64,000 nucleotides of DNA from Struthidea cinerea (Eukaryota > Chordata > Aves > Passeriformes > Corcoracidae). Positions 1-14,406 of this stretch are shown here, in pieces. Below the pieces are notes generated by a model. It was not told the DNA's origin. It saw only the letters and a list, made by a program, of their open reading frames with translations, and ran no database searches. The translations under genes were made by a program, and so were the position numbers. Position 1 is the stretch's first letter; each line of letters opens with the position of its first letter. The stretch is taken from the NCBI GenBank assembly GCA_013397865.1, contig VZTI01004654.1, positions 124,001 to 188,000 of the forward strand. Direction: 5' to 3'.

Positions 1-1860
1 GTGGTACAGACTCTCCTAAAGACTACTGTTTCAGTTTCCATCTATCCTCCTCCAGCATACTGATTATCATAAATCTCTTTTCTAGATGGTGGCAGTGAGC
101 CTTGTTCCACTTACATTTCTCTGTAGATATCACTCTGACTTGCTTAGTCCTGTCACACAAGAAAATCATGGTGGAAACACTTTGTATTTTCTGACTCCAA
201 GCCTAGGCTGACTCCCAACACAGCACAATATTATCAACAAAACAGGCAGAATCTCAATCCCACTATTTCTGCAAGGTGAGCATAATTAGATTATTTAGCT
301 GTCAGGCACATATTCTGCTAATCTCCTGACAAGTGAATCCTAAAGATGAAAAGGGATGAAGTGCCCTCTTGCTGCAGAAACAGCTGATAAAAGCATGAAT
401 AATCACCATGATTTGGTGTACAGATAGTCAGAGGGACGAGACAGATTTAGCAGCAACCTGGCAATATTAATGTTTGGGTCAATGAAGCCAATGGAAGGAC
501 AGTCCAGCAGCACTAAATAACCGGTTCTGTGAGCCTTGATGGCATTTCGGTACACTGCAAATCCATATCACTGCAAACCACTTTCCTCTGACACTGAATT
601 AACAGTGACTGCTCAAAACACCTCAAAAATGGTTGAGGTGGTGCACAAAGTCAGGTAAATGAGGTCATGGTACAATCTCAACAGTCTCATTTTCTTTAAT
701 TTCTATATCTTGTCTCAACCGCAATCCCTGTAACAGCAGGGAACAACACAAGAGGAGCAGAACATGCAATGGACAGTATACAAGTGAGTTTCTCACCTAA
801 AGGTACTATGGCCCTTCCCTACAACTATTGAGACCTTATCAGAGGGAGAAAAGCAGACCTATGACCAAGTTTCTTCCTTTGGGATATTTCAGCATTGTAC
901 TTCAGGGTTTTCTGTTGTGGTTGAAAACCGACTTGTCTATTCACTTTTGTTATTCAGGTCTAGTGTCTCTAGAACACTACATCTGAAAATTCAAAACCTG
1001 AATTGAAAAATTTGAATTCAAAATGAATTGAAAAGTGCTCAGATAGGACCATACAGAAGATTGTTATACTTCTTTGCACCAAAGTAATATACTTATCCAC
1101 TGAGACTTCTTTGAAATATAGGCTTCTTGAAGCAACAGCTTATTTACCAAGGAATAAGGAAAAAAATATTTACTCAACATCATTATTTATTCTGGAAAGT
1201 GTATTGAGGTCTTTATCCTAGACAAAATATTTTGGAACTGCTACCTGGAATATAACTCTATGAAGACATTCTTAACGAATACATCAGACATCAAAGAATT
1301 CATAAAAAGGGGCTGTATGAGCTGGAAACATTAAGCTTAACATAGTTTGTCAGTTTGAATAGTGAAAATGCAACAATGTGCACTGGTGCTTTATACAGGG
1401 AGGAAAAGACAGGTAATTATCTTTTGAACTTTTAGAATTTCAGAAAACCTCAATGACTAGGTGAGAGGAAAAAACGTGTCATGTTTCTCTGACCACAATA
1501 CTTCCTCTTAACATTCAACTAGTATACTTAGATGTGGTTTATATGCATGAGAATTTTCTAATATATAGGTTTATATGCAAATCCAAGGTCACTATCAGTG
1601 AGAGTATAAAAGGCACGTTCTTCAATGTGTCTTTACACGCCATTTTGTAACTGAGAACATTTGTTCACAAAGAAGCAGAAATGGTTATTAGAGTCTTCCA
1701 GCTCTGGATTAACATGAGCATAAATAAATTTCTCACTATGTTAATGCTGGTGTTGTGATGTGAGGGGGCAGACAAATTAATTTCTTTTTTCTAATGTGCT
1801 TCAAGTACTTAAGGAATGTCATCAAGTCCTCTATCTATCCTATCTGTTCTGCCTTAAAAT

Positions 1861-1898
1861 CTAAAAAATTAAAAAAAAAATAAAAAAAAAAAATAAAA
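1861..1898. repeat. A-rich simple sequence
   Basis: Long A runs are broken by single T residues. No associated SINE or LINE body was recognised on either side. Confidence 0.8.
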
Positions 1899-3149
1899 GA
1901 CCCAAAATATAAAAACCCCAAAGACTTTCAGATGTCAAAATCCTCTCACTCTTGTCAGAAACAGAATAAGAGAAATGTCCAAGATTTCATTTTTTTCCCA
2001 TGCTACCAACATTCAGCTCCACATAAAATACTTTCTGTGACAGCACGATCAGTAGTGCTATCCTGAGGTTTCCCAAAAGGACAGAGTCAACACTTTTCTG
2101 AAGGGTCACCACATGGGACTTCAAAGAGGGTAATGGGAATTTTAAGAAATGTTTATAGAGAAAACAAAAATCCTTGAGGAAAAGTTCAGCTAAGCACCTG
2201 TCTACACATTTGATTGCCTCAGTCCTCTACAGTAGCTTCTTCCTCTGTAACTACTTTCTTCACAGTTTTGCTTTGGTAGAAATACTATCCATGTGCTCCT
2301 GAATGACAATTATTTGTATTTTTTAATACCAACCAGATAGGTACATCTGCCCAATGCACTCCCAGCTAATATAGAGAGACTCAGTTGCCCAAACTGCACA
2401 CATTTCTACTGACACCATCTCTGAGGACATTCCCACCACAATGCAGGGTAACTTCCTTAAGACTAGATTAGGTGGATGAATGGGACAGGTAACAAGTGTT
2501 TATCAAGTCCTCAGCTACAACCGGCTCTCGCAAGCACAGACAAGCAAAATCCTTTTTATTCTTCTGCTCAGTTTACTCTGAGTGTGAGAAGAGAGGATGT
2601 CTCATAATTCACTTGCTGCGAGCAAGAGAGAGGGAACAGTCTGGTCACTGCCTGGGCCCATCCACCAACCACGGCTGGGTCCCCAGAGAGCCATCCTTGG
2701 GTGTGAATTCCAGCCACCACTCCTCCCTTCTGTTGTGACATTAACATAACTGCAAGGAGAGAGGTTCCAAATGATGACCCATGTTCCAAAGTATTGCAGA
2801 AGGGAAGAAATTTAAAAAGCAGTTTCAACGTTGTCTCCTTCACTAAACAGCTGCACAAAGATTTGGGCTAAACTGAGGCAGGAAAATTTATGGTCATACA
2901 GGTAAGGTGCAACTCTCAGCTGCAGCACTTACTGATACCATCTTATTTATGCCAGGATTCTCTGCAAAGCATGGTGAGCATCTCACAGTGTGCTTTAGTA
3001 ACTCCTGGAGCCAGCATATCACAGTTTGACCATGCTCAGGGCAAAACAAGGAAAGGTTGCATAAGCGCTTGTTGGGGATTAAAGTAAGTTTAGTTATCAA
3101 ATATTAGAAGCTAATTGCATAGGTTTAAGTTTGATTGTAACTCACTTAC

Positions 3150-3560
3150 AGCTTAGCACGAATGGGCCCAGCTCAAAGCCTGGTGCAGGTGAACTTCCTT
3201 TGACAGCATGGCTGGCTCAGCAGGGGAGGAAACAAAGCCTGGATACCTTCACATAAGGAAGGCCCTGGAGGGCCTCAAGCTGGAAGATAAGAGCAGTTAA
3301 TGGCCTGCCCATATGGATAAAGAATCCAATGAGGTACTGGAAGACCCCAGATGATAAATCACCACTGGACCAAGATGCGCACACAGGCACCTGAAGATCT
3401 TCACAGACTGTGGGGGTGTAATGGCCCAGGGACTTCTTTGTTCAGGGTCCTTCTCCAGAGGCACCCAGCTTCAGCTGAAATAAACCAACTCTGCCTCAAA
3501 CCCAAGGTCCAAACTCTTCTTTAATGGTTCTTGCCTTTAAATCATGCAGAAGTTGAAACA
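3150..3560 (+). mobile_element. Possible solo LTR of an endogenous retrovirus
   Basis: This segment is less AT-rich than its surroundings. It has an LTR-like arrangement: a purine-rich unit, an AATAAA at 3479-3484 inside CAGCTGAAATAAACCAACTC, and a pyrimidine-rich downstream part ending near TTTAATGGTTCTTGCC. No internal retroviral coding region is adjacent. I could not identify matching TG...CA ends or a target-site duplication with confidence, so the boundaries are approximate and another repeat class is possible. Confidence 0.35.
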
Positions 3561-6500
3561 AGAACATCACTCAGCTCTAAATGGGCCCCCTAACCAGAGC
3601 ATCAGATGTAGCACACACCCAGAGAGCTTTTTAGTGGGATGTTTGGTAAATATTCCACAGAATGCAGACAACAAAGCAATTAAAGTATTTTAAACTTCAT
3701 ATTACAGTTTCTTTTCACATAGTCAAACTGTATTTTCTTCCACTGGACAACCTGAAAAAGGCACATTTTCACACTTAGTCCATATTCCAGCAGAATAAAG
3801 TGCAGTTTTTCCAACTGATGTCTATATTAGATGACTCTTGGACTTGAACATAGGCCTTCTGATTTACAGCATATCTTTGTAATGAAATATGTCCTTTTTT
3901 TTAATTTTGAAAAGGATTTTACCTGTGAAAGGCTTTACCCTTCTGCAGCAAGGTTGCAAACCCTTGCATTTAGATGCTGTGAAAGGCATATGAACTGCTG
4001 GCATCTTAATTCTCTTTGTCTAGACAAAATCAACAATCTCTAAATAAAAGACGTTCCTCCAAATAAACATCCTGTTGTTACAAAGCAAAAGACTGAAGCC
4101 TCCATCCCACTGGAGCTCCTTGCAAATGAACACAATTTCAGCCATCAGCATGACTCTTACCACAATTAACAAGTTTGTACAAAGCAGACAAGTCAAGAGT
4201 GAAGAAGTGGAGGCCCTATAAATGCTCATGTACATCAGTCCACCAGGAACTGGCTACAATCCCACCAGTGCTTTAGAGGGAAGCAACATTCAGGTAGTCA
4301 ACAAGTATATGCTGCTTGAATGTTAAAGGCTTTTGGAATTAGCATGAATATGCAGAAAAACTAAAGGTATGAGGGGAAAAATGCTTTCTAGTGTTCAATT
4401 CAGAAGTTACTTCTTGAATACAAAAGGAAGGAAAAAAAGGGGCATGTATAAAAATAGCATGTCAGTCTAAATCCTTCTACAATACCCATTGCAGAGAATG
4501 GTAAACAGGTTGTGATTACATTACACCACACTCAGTTCACTTGGTGCCCTAGAAATACAGCACTGATTATCAGAGCATCTTACAATTACTGTATCTGTCA
4601 TCCACTGTCATGGCCCTGGAATCCAAGCAGACAAGCAAGCAAGCAAGTAAACAAAGCAAAGGAAACAGAACAGAGGTCCCCAGACAAGGGAAATTTTAGA
4701 ACAAAACATGATTTTTCTGGGTTTTTTTTTGATTCATCACTGGTGTTTATTCTTCTGGTGTAATTCTTTCTTTGCAGTTGAAAAGAAGAAGCAAAACTAC
4801 CTCTACTCACTGGTTAAAATGCTTAAACTACATCAAGCCTAAGAATAAATGCTTTGACTACTTAAGGAATAGTCACATTTGTTTTGATTAAAAACTATTT
4901 TATTTTTCAAAATAACTGTAACTTCTGAAATATTTAATAAAAGAAGTTACCGGTATTTTACTTAATTACATCAAAAAGTATTTGAAAATCACATAAAGGG
5001 AAGCCCTTGAAAATCATTTGCTGGACAGACAAGGAATTATTTAAGTGATTCTCAATGTTTGTGGCAAAATAAAGACAAAATGACAAGCTTGTATTACCTT
5101 TGGCATACCACTGTGACGGGTTACATACAGAAGAAAAGGGAGGCAGAAAGGAAGACCAGGATGATTTAATCCATATGTGTTGACACTCCCTATTGGCTCA
5201 GAGTCTTTTACTCCAAAACTAAAGATGAGAGTAAGTTCTTTGGAAGATTTTCCACGTGGGCATTTTCTTTAGGAGAAGGCACTAGGTCCTGTAATTAAAT
5301 TTACTTTATGCTATTGCTTTTATCTTGTATGAATGAAATTTTATCTATTGAATATGTTATTCACAATTACTTATTATTTTAGTGATTATTTAGCATGATT
5401 TCTTGCTTAGCCACTGAAAAGGTAAGAAATCTTAAAATTTAGGGTTTCATACTGCCTCCTGCTGTGTTGTGACTACATGAGCCTCACAGTTTACATGTAA
5501 CCTGCTTATACTTCCTAGTACAATGACATTCAGCTGGTTTTGTCACTGAGATGTAAAAAGACAAGATTTAGTGTTCTGATGTAGTTATTCAAGATGGAGT
5601 TAATTTCATTCAAACATCAACTGTGATGTTGATGCCAGTCACTGCAGGCTTTCTTTTTGTCACTGGAGGTAAAACAGTCCTTTTAGCATGTAATTCATGT
5701 TTGGGATAAAGAAAGATCCTGTCCTAATAATGATTTTTAGTCTACAGACTGTGAAGGAAGACTGCTTGTTGTCTACAAGCAACATCATAGACACCTAAAT
5801 TCAGTCACCAGAATCCTGTTATAGTTGGTAGTAGCCAGCTAATCTATCTAAAGATGTGTCCTTATGTATCTATCTTTCTGCATCTGTATATCTATAGATA
5901 AGCAATAAATCTATAAAACCAGCTACCTAATAAGTAAATAATTAAGTAGTGATGTTACAACATACAGTGTTGTCTTTATACAGGTCATGTATGATCTTCT
6001 CTATTTTGCATAGCCAATTCACAGCAATTTTCAATAAAATACAAAAAAAAGTCGCTGGTTCTGGCTCCCGAAGAAGATTGAAATTGTAACCTCACTGCAC
6101 ACTCAAAACTAAACTGATGTTGAGTTTACTGTTCATCCTTTTAAAATAAGTATTAACTTGCATAAGTAACTTGTCAAAAGACAGGAAACAAAAAGTAGGA
6201 TTTCATCATGGTGACCAGTGGAGCTGTTCAGGGATCTAGATCAAGGCTCTTCTTTTCCACATCTTCACAGATGACCCACCAAAGGAGAAAGACAGAAACT
6301 AAGTTCAGAGAAAAAACCAATGACACATTTGGAGGAAAAATGCTATCTTAAGACAGAAATGAGAGGCTTTGAAACCCATAGTTGTAAATACTTTGGAAAG
6401 CAATAAAGAGCAACAGAAAGTACTCTCAAAATGCTGCATAAATCCATCCAACACCTGGGTCATTGTGGTGTTGCTCACCTCCTTTTGCCCTCACACATAA

Positions 6501-6660
6501 AGCACCTGAGTTCCCAAAGGAACTGAAAAAGACAGAAAGCCACCAAGAATGATCAAACATATGGAACAGATCCCTCGTTCTGGGAAAAAAAGATACACAC
6601 AGGTGACATAAGTCTATAAAAATCAGGAGAGGAGATAGATAGGGAGGAGTCAGTCATTAA

Positions 6661-6719
6661 CTCTTCCAGCAATAAAAATTAAGGACTCACTCATCTCTTC
6701 CAGTAATAAAAATTAAGGG
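6661..6719. repeat. 34-bp period duplication
   Basis: CTCTTCCAGCAATAAAAATT followed by AAGG at 6661 recurs at 6695 with one C/T change. The spacer between copies is short. Confidence 0.85.
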
Positions 6720-7137
6720 CTATCAGATGAAATTGGCAGGTACCACATTCAAAACAAACAAAGGGAGGTAACTCCTTCCCACAGCGTGGGACCCAGCAGA
6801 CTGGAACTCTTTCACAGGAACTACAGGTACTAAAATGTAACATACAATGAAAATGTGACTACTTGATTTGCCCAGGAACAAAAATCCATTATGGTTATTA
6901 ATACAAATTTAAAAATGATTAGGGGCTGTTAAGACTCCCTGCAGGAATTTCTTTTTATGTGCAACCTATTCTCACAGTCTTCCCCAGGCTTCCATTATTG
7001 ACCTCTTGTGGAGGCACAACACGAGCCCAGGGACAGTCCTGATCTGAACTACAGATGTCCCAGGATCTTTCAATTTCCAAGAAATATTACTCCTTAACAT
7101 ATGGAAATGGAATATTGAATACAGTACTCTTCAGAAA

Positions 7138-7177
7138 GTAAATTTAAATAAACCAAGGTAAATTTAAATAAAGCAAA
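7138..7177. repeat. 20-bp tandem duplication
   Basis: Two adjacent 20-bp units beginning GTAAATTTAAATAAA differ at one position near the end (CC versus GC). Confidence 0.85.
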
Positions 7178-7358
7178 GACATAAAACCAAAGTGATAACT
7201 CAAGGGAAACTTCAAAGGATTACTCCAACTCCTATCTCCCCCCCAATACTGTCAAACACACTAAGTTCTTCAGTTAAAAGAAAGCAAAATCATAGACAGA
7301 ACAAAGATATATGGAGAAAATAATGAGAAAAGTCTTCAAAATTATACAGTCCTGTATT

Positions 7359-7402
7359 ATATATTATATAATTAAATAATTAATATATATTATATAATTA
7401 AA
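7359..7402. repeat. AT-rich direct and inverted repeat
   Basis: The 18-nt string ATATATTATATAATTAAA occurs at 7359-7376 and again at 7385-7402 in an almost pure A/T stretch that is also partly self-complementary. It is probably a simple-sequence expansion. Confidence 0.8.
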
Positions 7403-10400
7403 ATTATATAGATCTCTGCAGGAGACTACAGAAATTTTCAATGGAAAAATTTCAAAACTAAGAAATACTTTATGGTATGTATGTAAAACTGCTTTCCTGG
7501 ACCATCTTTTGTAGTTGCCACAGAAGTGAAAAACCCACTATCAATCTAAAAGATTACAAAAATCAAATACTGGATTGACAGTCAGCTATTGCAATGAAAA
7601 AGACAAATGCACAGTACAGAAATGTGTATTTACATCTTCTGTATAGTGACCTCAAACATGACATGTAAGGTGGATTATGTCCATCACAACTCTACCGAGT
7701 GAAATCCTTGTACAACTTACCAACCTCCTCAATAAATTCTGATTTATTTCCAGTCAAGTTGTCTGGAAAGGCTTTGACTGTCACCAGCTTTTTCTGAGAA
7801 ACTGCTAGAGATTTAAGACATCTTGAGGTGCACAATATTTCAAAGTATGAATACAAACCGTTCCCTCAGTGATGAAACTGATGTTTACGCTGAACTGCAA
7901 CTGTTTGTATTGTCCACATTCACGTAATTTATATTTCTGCATTTAAAAGAATCTCAAACCTTCATAGTGGGGAAGACTTCTAATTAAAGAGACTGCTTCA
8001 CAGACTCCTAACTTCCCATGTGCAATGACAAAACATCTCTTCAGCAATTTCAGAACTGCTTAAATGAAAAATTACTTCTGTTCCTGTTTCCAGCTGTTGA
8101 GCACCATTTAGAAATTACCTGAGCCAGCACCAAATGTCTCATCCAGCTACCCATGCACTAAAACTACCAGGTTTTAAGGAGACTACCATCAGTCTTCAAA
8201 CCACAGATGAAGAATATCTTCATTAGCATTATGCAGCTCGCCAGAGAAATCTGTACTGTCTTAAATAACATTCAAAGAAATAAGCAGGTAAACCATGCAA
8301 TGCAAAATTTTTGGTTTAACCTCTTGGATGGAAAAGGGGGTAGAAAACACAACCATGAACAGGGAAACATCATTCCCATTAAAATTCTGGGTAGCTTGGA
8401 GACCAGAACAGTGCACATTTTGCTTTTCACAGTGTTCTCCACAACTAAACCTCTTCTACCAGCAGGCAAGTGCAGACTCTAAAGCTGTTTTAACTTCTTA
8501 TTTTGACAAGGTCTTAAAATTTGAAATTATGGGCAGGGAAGGGACTGGAGAGGCTTTTTTCCTACCAACATGCTTGAAGTGTTGGACAGGAGAGAAACCT
8601 CTATATCTTAACTTGCATGCTTTAAAACATCAGTATTTCTGTAAAATTTGGGATCCTGACATTTGATGCTGTCAGGCTGTCAGTTTCAAACTACTAATGA
8701 ACTAAAAATCTGCCTTCCTAAAAGGTTAATGGTGAGAAAGTGAGCGTAAGAGTTTAGATTAGATAGATGCTGCTGAAACAAATGGAGCAAGACATATTAG
8801 AACCACTGATGAGTAAAAACACTTTAGTAAATGAAATAAAAGGCAAACACAGAATGAAACCCACACAGCATGCTCCCAGCTGCCTGATCTCAAAGCTCTG
8901 GAAGTGCGCATATCAAAATGAGCTCAATGAAAAGCTCATTTTCTTTTTCCCTCAAGCTGCGGATTTGTTATGCTAGAAGGTGCTTTTGTAACAGAAGTAT
9001 TTTTTTGAGCAGCAAGTCTTCTTTCTTCCCTGCTTCATTTTTCATTCTCCTGTTTTACTTTCCTTCACATAAATGTAAAGGAAACAGCTCCCCTTGCTCT
9101 CTTTGCCATGAATTTTACCATTTGCAGGTTGCCATTCACAATTAATTTCTATCTCTTGCAGGAAAAATACTTCAGTCAGTCTGCACTGAGTGAATGAAAT
9201 TCCTTCCTACTCTCCCAGGAGAACCATTCCTGTCTAGATTGCAGCTGGTAACTTGCATGATCCAGATTGCACCATCCAGCTTAGAAACTGTGGCTATAAA
9301 ACCTCCCTCTTTTACAAAAATTATTGAACCTTACAACTGCTGCATGAATCTCCACTTCCTTTTGCAGCAGTAAGGAAAGCAGTGCAGCTTCTTCCATCTC
9401 TGAGAAGACTAAAAAAAAAATCTATGAAAACAGCAAGCAGGGAATGTCTCTTCTTTAATATCTTCCTCTTAAAAATGGAAACATTATTTCCTTGCTCTTT
9501 TATGAAAGTTATGATGTTGTCAACGAACTGACAAGTAGCTGTTCAATGATATTTTTCAAATTCAATTATTATAAACAAAAGAACAAACCCATACTGTCCT
9601 GCAGATTATCCCAGATTTAGTGCTGACAACAAATATTTCTTCCATTTTGGAATTATACTTCTTTTTTTCCCCTCAGATTAACCTTCATTTTTTTAGATTT
9701 GGGGGTTTTTCCCCTCACCTTACATCACTGAAATCAGAAGTTACTGAGGAAGAACAGGGAGATATTTTTATTTTAAACACTTACAAGGAAGACTGCAGAG
9801 CAACAAGTGACTCGAAACACAAATGGAAAATGACTATTATCATGTGTTTCATCTTTTCTTTCCAGCAAGTGCTTTAGGTACAGAGACCGCTGCAGAAGAA
9901 AGTGACAGCTGTCCACGTGGAGGACTCTGCTCTTTGGGTGGCCAGCGCGCGGCAAAGAGCCCAGCACCCAGCAGAAGGCAGCCACCAGCAGCCCCTGCTT
10001 GGCTCCCAGCCACTGCTGCATCACAACTTCCTCCCCAGGAGCTGCCCTCTCTCCCCTCTCCTTGGCTTTTATTGGGAAGCTTTTATAAAGCCCTTAGTCA
10101 ACTAACTGTAATAATATAAGCTCACATCTCTAGTATTTAAGGACTATTTTAGAAACACAGAATGCCAACAACCTCCTATAGAAACACACACAAAGCGTTA
10201 AAAAGGCATCTCAGAAACTTGGCCTACAGATTTTTTAACCTACCAAGTGCCTGGCTGCTCCTTTCACACTCCTCCTTTCCTCCTTCCTCTTTATTTAAGG
10301 CAGAAAAAAAGAAAGACATAGCACATTTTAGAAGAAAAAGCAACACAAAAAACTTGCTGCTTCATTTCTCCACACAGCTTACTGACTTTAGCTGTGAAAA

Positions 10401-13400
10401 GCCAAAGTTGAGGGAAATTTACATTTTTGTACTAAGAGCTCCCAAAGTATCTGCAAATAATTAAACAGTTTACTTGGTATGTCTCCATTCAGCTTTCTAT
10501 AAAATTTTACAAGCAACAGTTGATTCTAGTTGCTTTTTCTCGGGGCAAAAAAAAGATAATTTCCATGTAGGTTTTATTATCGCAACATAATTTTCTAAAA
10601 CACTCATTCACATCAATTTTCCTCACTTGGACAAATGTTACCTCACACAGAAGAGGAATTAGTAAAGCTCTTCCTTTTTTTTCTGCTAAGAAGAAGTACA
10701 GTTTTGTTAGTGCATTTAGGAAGGAAAAAACAGGGGGTGGGGGTGGTGAATTTTCACTTATTAAGCAAACATTTGAAAGAGCAACACTCATTTTAAAACT
10801 CATCTTGCTTAACTCTGAAGCTGTATTATTCTTTAGAGTAAGAAAATTGAAACCACATCATATATAGAAATAGAAAACATCTGTGCAAGTTTAATGGCCA
10901 AACAGGCAGAAGGGAAAAAACTCAAGCTAAATAGAGCAGGAGAGAATATGTTTTTCACAGAAGGTAACCCCCTGTTCTAATATGGACCTCCATAGCAGGA
11001 ATGGATTTCAGGATCCTCCGCACTCTTTCTCCTTGTTTTCTTTTTACCTACCCAGCATCTCCAAAGTGTGCAGAAGAACCAGAGAACCCTACAGTCGAAA
11101 CCTGTGCTCTGCAGAGTATATATTACGATACAGTTTTAAACAGCCACAGAAAAAAAAGCCCAACTAATTGTAAAATAAATACCTCCTCTCCCATTGTGAA
11201 GCCAAGCTGCCTTTCAGCAGCTTGAAGTGTCCAAGAAGAGTTCTGGAGTCCTGCCCCTTCCTTGCATGAGCTCAGCTCAGCGAGAGCGGGAGCCCAGCCC
11301 TGACACTGAGTCACAGGCCGGGCCACCCCCGGGAAACAAAAGTTCCACTTGTTTATTTCACAGGAAATCTGGACCTTTTCCTACCTCTGCTCACTCACAG
11401 CAAGAAGTTTCCCCTCCTTTCCCAAGCCAGCTTAGTCTTCCCTGGCTTCTTGAGACCACCAACTAGGAAAAGCAAGGATGTGAGTGACGCTTTACAGAAC
11501 TTCTGTGAACAGCCCAGGCAGAAAGTTTTGCAAGATACTCTACTGGAAAATGAGGTTATGACAAATTCTGAATGGATCGGTCTTGCTGGTGGGGGGAAAA
11601 AACATTGAAATTTCATGTAACTTATGACTTTGTTTTGGCTTTTGTTTTTAAAGAAAGATGTTCAAGAAACTGAAATATCATTAACATGATGCTCTGTTCC
11701 ACTAAAATCTTATAAATTCTTAATGCTGTCTCCCTACAAACATTCAACTTTAAAATGACTGAATAAGGGCAGGGGAGGGAAAGACACAGACGATTTGGAA
11801 GAAATTAAAGATTTATATTTAAGCAAGCCACAAGATACTATACACTCTCATTTCCATTTGACTATTAAATAATCCTCAGTTAGGAAAAATATAAAGAAAG
11901 AAAACATTTCAGAAAAATTCCACAAGCTAATAAAGCTAAATAGACAACAAAAGATGAGGGCATAGATTTCACCTTTTAGGTTATATTCAGTTTGGTTTAC
12001 ATTCATCAGCCTATTTATGTAACTCTTGAAGTGGTTTAAGCAAGTTTTAAGGCAGGTAATTTTTTTTTGCATAACTCTATTCAATTTTCAAAGTTAATGT
12101 GTGCTATGAATATCGGAAGTTATTTCATTAGGATTTCTTTATCATCTTGTCAAAGTTATAAAACTTACCAACTCAGTTGTAGCAATTAAAAATCAGTTAC
12201 ATTATCTAACAAAATTCAAATGGGGCAAGAAAGAAAAATATTTTTAACTTAGGAACACTAAGACAGTTTATAAAACTGTTTACCCCTAAAGTCTTGATTA
12301 CACTAATTTAAATCTTTTCATATCAATGTATATAAATTAATTTTGCTTGGGTAGATTTTATTGCTATTAATAAACATATCATATTGATTCAGGAACCAGT
12401 TCTCTTGAAGCTCATCAGACAGTAACAAAGCTAGCTTGCCTGTCAGTACTGTTACTTTCTGAAGCATTTTCTCTGTACTGTTGAAACATGAGACAAATGT
12501 TCCTAGAAATTCAGTTTATGTCTCCATCAGGTATCTCTGGAACTCAGGAAATCAGCCTTATTTTAATATAGGAAAGCAAAGCATTTTTGGGTTTTTAACA
12601 ATTCTCCTTTTAGAATGCCTGTTGGGGTAAAAGGCCTGGTAATGGTACAGACTCAAACTCAACTAAAAATCAGAGATTTACAGAGACTTGCAAGCTAATG
12701 ATCACCAGCTGGATCCAGAGCAACTTACAACATATAGACTTTTATTGCCATCCTATTCTGAAATAAAATTGCATTAGCTTAAACCTACACATCCTGTTTT
12801 TCTGACTGGAGCGCCCAAAGATTTCCTAATCAAAACGATGACTGAAATAACAGGAGTTTTCCTTCCCAGAGAGCACTCTTCCAGGAGAGCTCAATCTGGC
12901 AGAAGCCCAATGCTGTGCCTCAGAAGAACAGATCAGACCTTCCAGATTGCTTTTAGGAATAACTTGTAGTACTATCAATACTTCTTACACTACTCTGCTT
13001 CTATTTTAAGATGTTCTTCAAGCAGCTCGAGTCAGAAACACAAGTTGAAAATATTTTCATGCATATGTTTGATGTGTTTCTCTCACACTGACAATTTTTT
13101 TCTGAATAGAGTCCAACTGTATACATGTAAAGAGCTGTGGCATGGACAACAACTAATTTGCAATTATTTAGAGTCAAATATTTGCTTTAATTAAAAAAAG
13201 AAAGCCTAATAAAACATCACAAGCAGCACAAAACAGTGTGTGGGTAACCTCTGCTGAAAACCAGTAATGCAGGCTGATGTGTAAGCTGAACCATATCATC
13301 AATGACTGGACAACTCTGTTCAGGCATTCTGAACATTTTAGAAACCAAACTGACAGAACATGAAAGCACAGATGGGATAGCATGGAAGGGAAGGACGTAT

Positions 13401-14332
13401 ACAGGAGATCAGGAGTCACTCTTCGCTCACATTGCACAGTTCAGTGACTCAGCAGAGAGTCATTGCCAGCTGAAGTTATTAAATTTATTCCTCTCTTTAA
13501 ACTTAATTTTGCATTTCCCATTCTATTCCCTTAGTGCCAGGTCCTGCTTTGAGTCTGCCTTCCCAAAATGGGGCAAGCTGCTTTTCAACTGTCCCCTGTC
13601 AATCTTAATTCCCCTACCCTTCCTCCTTATTCCTCCAGAGCAGGGTAGCAGATCTTCTAAAATGTTTATTTATAATGTCCACACTGCCTCATAAACATCA
13701 GCCACCATCTGCAAACCTGTACTATTTTTTCACATAATGAAAGAAACACAAAAATCCTGCTTCCACACTGCACTCAAGGAAAGTTACACCAGCAAAGGAG
13801 CGAGGCCCCAGTGCAGGCAGCCTTGCTCTCATGACAGCTGCAGAAGGGGTCAGGGTCCTTTTTCCCCTGTAGCTTTCCTCACAAGATGGCACCAGAATAA
13901 ATGGTTAGGACAGGGATGCCAGACTGTAGCAGACAGAAACTTCAAAGCAGAACATGAACGTAGCTTGAACAGATGAGTGCTTCCTCTGTTCCTACACAGA
14001 ATTCGACAAACTGCTGATGCTTGCCGCGCCTGCTGCTGCCACTGCCGACGGCTGTCTCCGAAGAAAGGAATGCCAGAAACCTGTGCTTTCAAGTGCAAAG
14101 TGCTGCACACACACTTGGTGCTCCCACTGTGTGCTCTCTGCCTCAGCAGGTGTTTTTAATACTGTTTCTAGTCGGTACCAGGTGGTTTTGCTTGCATCCA
14201 TTTTTAATCTCAGGATTTTGAACACTGACTCCAACATTTCTATTATGGGAGCAAGCACTTCCAAAGGCATCGGAGAGGCAAAGCAAGCGGCAGCGAGCCA
14301 TGAGATTCAGACACACGTGGCACACACAGCCA

Positions 14333-14406
14333 GGGCTGGCCATGCACCATGGGTGCCACTGGGCAGGGCTGGCCACGCACCACGGGTGCCACTGGGCAGG
14401 GCTGGC
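14333..14406. repeat. 33-bp tandem repeat, 2.2 copies
   Basis: Two full 33-bp units (14333-14365 and 14366-14398) beginning GGGCTGGCCA are followed by eight bases of a third. The full units differ at two positions (T/C). They are much richer in GC than the surrounding intron. The unit length is a multiple of three, so both strands show an 11-residue repeat in chance open frames. I see no evidence that it is translated. Confidence 0.9.
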
